Position numbers and translations under genes: made by a program
Shown here: piece after piece, positions 41,057-42,024 of the stretch
Position numbering within the stretch: the stretch's first letter is position 1
Layout of the letters: each line of letters opens with the position of its first letter
The notes under the pieces: model-generated
The model's input: the letters and a program-made list of their open reading frames with translations, nothing else
The model's database searches: none
Told to the model about the DNA's origin: nothing
IMG/VR virus record: IMGVR_UViG_3300030099_003036
Coordinates: 1,061-43,084 of that record
DNA: 42,024 nt
Reading direction: 5' to 3' (one strand)
Source: a virus

Positions 41057-41924
41057 AATTTCTTAAACATTTAAATAATGGGTGCCTATAGCTCCCAGCT
41101 TTAGTTCTTTCAAAGTATGTAAAGGTAGCACGCTGACCCATATATTCATGGATATTAGCAAGCATTAGTGCAAGATCTTTATAATTATGACCTTTACCTG
41201 GTGGACAACCGAATTGATTTCCATCATCATCTTGCATTATAAACTTACCTAGCGTGCCGGTTCTTTTGCCTTTACCCTCTTCATAACCAACAATATCAGC
41301 TTCAGCGTCGCTGAAATCTTTGAATTTTCTAAGACTATGTGACCTCTTACATTGGTAAGGTGTATCTAGTCTTACAATAGAACCCTCATAACCAGCTGCT
41401 AAATTTCTAGCATGGTAAACTCTAGCATCATCTTCTCTAAAAACTTGATTAGTTGGTACTAGTTTTATACAATGATTTGACTGTAAATTACTTCTAAGCC
41501 AATCATCACGTTCACTGAACACTAAATTAGTTGGTTCACCTTTGTTGTTGCCTAGATAAACATCTATAACATCATAACAATGAAATTGTACGTGTTTTTC
41601 TGATATAGATCGATCCTCGTCAGTTGGTTTTGTTTTTCTGACCATAGATATTATAGACTCAAAATCGTCCTTAAAATCATGATTATATAATTCGCCGTCG
41701 AGTACAACGTTTGGATTCCAGTGAAAGAATGGTTTTAGATTAAAAAGTATGTGGTCGATATTCTTCCACACTTTACCTGTACGTGAGTACGCGGTTACTT
41801 GGCCATTGTCACACTGTATTAAGCATCTAACACCATCTAATTTTGGTTGTATAAATACTGGTTTACTATAGTCTATTGGTTTCGCGCTTACTGGATAAGC
41901 TAACATTGGTTTATTCCTCATCAT
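41049..41924 (-). CDS. ATP-dependent DNA ligase
   Basis: The 291-residue protein carries the nucleotidyltransferase motifs in order: KLDGVR (residues 28-33) with the adenylated K28, LDGELY (75-80), YEGSIVR (179-185) and LRKFKDF (198-204), followed by an OB-like domain (ADIVGYEEGKGKRTGTLGKF). It seals nicks during replication, recombination and repair. The size is compact, smaller than T7 ligase (359 residues), typical of minimal viral ligases. Two successive ATGs (41924 and 41921) are possible starts. The upstream gene overlaps the start by 14 bases. Confidence 0.9.
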   Translation of the reverse strand: MMRNKPMLAYPVSAKPIDYSKPVFIQPKLDGVRCLIQCDNGQVTAYSRTGKVWKNIDHILFNLKPFFHWNPNVVLDGELYNHDFKDDFESIISMVRKTKPTDEDRSISEKHVQFHCYDVIDVYLGNNKGEPTNLVFSERDDWLRSNLQSNHCIKLVPTNQVFREDDARVYHARNLAAGYEGSIVRLDTPYQCKRSHSLRKFKDFSDAEADIVGYEEGKGKRTGTLGKFIMQDDDGNQFGCPPGKGHNYKDLALMLANIHEYMGQRATFTYFERTKAGSYRHPLFKCLRNYE

Positions 41925-42024
41925 CTTCTAAATTTGTTAAATCAGAATCAATAGATATATTTAATTTATCTGTTAATTCCATTATTCTTATTTTCATTAT
42001 AGCACATTTTTCGTACTCTTCACG
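41911..42024 (-). CDS. C-terminal end of an upstream gene (5' cut by window)
   Basis: A minus-strand frame is open from the right window edge to a stop at 41911-41913. The visible 37 residues include KCAIMKIRIMELTDKLNISI and end with an acidic tail (LTNLEDDEE). They overlap the ligase start by 14 bases, matching the coupling style of the operon. Too little is visible to suggest a function. Confidence 0.6.
   Translation of the reverse strand, partial: REEYEKCAIMKIRIMELTDKLNISIDSDLTNLEDDEE

Noticed and set aside
1-42024. tRNA genes, CRISPR arrays, insertion sequences and an integrase
   Set aside because: None could be recognised by eye. A tRNA scan would be decisive; a small or unusual tRNA could have been missed.

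Overview
The window looks like about 42 kb of a tailed-phage genome whose host is probably a marine member of the Bacteroidota, most likely Flavobacteriia. The evidence is very AT-rich DNA and tightly packed genes that start without a clear Shine-Dalgarno, often in the context TAATTATG. Two exported proteins have signal peptides ending in NAQ, one of them with a tail resembling a type IX secretion sorting signal, and there is a small Hc1-type histone with a GNKxAGTRxRK core. The virion genes resemble the short-tailed, crAss-like/podovirus plan: ring/adaptor proteins, a very large tail-stub ('muzzle' or stabilization) protein, then internal proteins including a giant polyvalent protein. Terminase, portal, major capsid protein and DNA polymerase are not seen, so the genome continues beyond the window. 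Both edges cut through open reading frames.

Plus strand, 1 to about 31,260 (virion and accessory genes). After the end of a structural gene and a strong terminator (585-611) come a small conserved protein, two head-tail ring/adaptor candidates, the 2060-residue tail-stub protein, three further structural candidates, and three likely ejected internal proteins. The last of these is a 2595-residue protein with an HExxH metallopeptidase motif, a HAD-type phosphatase domain and two Cys/His modules. From 22.5 to 26.4 kb lies a fibre/appendage module with an inserted SAM-dependent methyltransferase resembling guanidinoacetate N-methyltransferase, and a DUF5675-type lysis candidate. From 26.4 to 31.3 kb lies an accessory block: an outer-membrane beta-barrel candidate, a secreted protein with an LDLR-A-like cysteine motif, a membrane-anchored thioredoxin fold without its cysteines, several tiny Lys-rich proteins, a soluble PAP2-type phosphatase, and three small proteins sharing the N-terminus MAFK.

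Minus strand, about 31,240 to 42,024 (replication, recombination and nucleotide genes, transcribed right to left): an ATP-dependent DNA ligase, an HTH protein, a sigma-70-type factor, an ERF annealing protein with a PD-(D/E)XK exonuclease, an SSB-like protein, a primase-helicase, thymidylate synthase, a GIY-YIG/MazG-like fusion, a second MazG-like protein, a PD-(D/E)XK endonuclease, a class II ribonucleotide reductase and the Hc1-like histone. The two convergent transcription units meet at one hairpin (31,244-31,267) that can terminate both. A plausible reading is that the minus-strand genes act early to supply nucleotides, copy and recombine the genome, and make a sigma factor that may redirect host RNA polymerase to the plus-strand virion genes.

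No tRNA, rRNA, CRISPR array, insertion sequence or integrase was recognised by eye. No stretch longer than 300 bases lacks a gene. Product names come from motif reading, without database searches.
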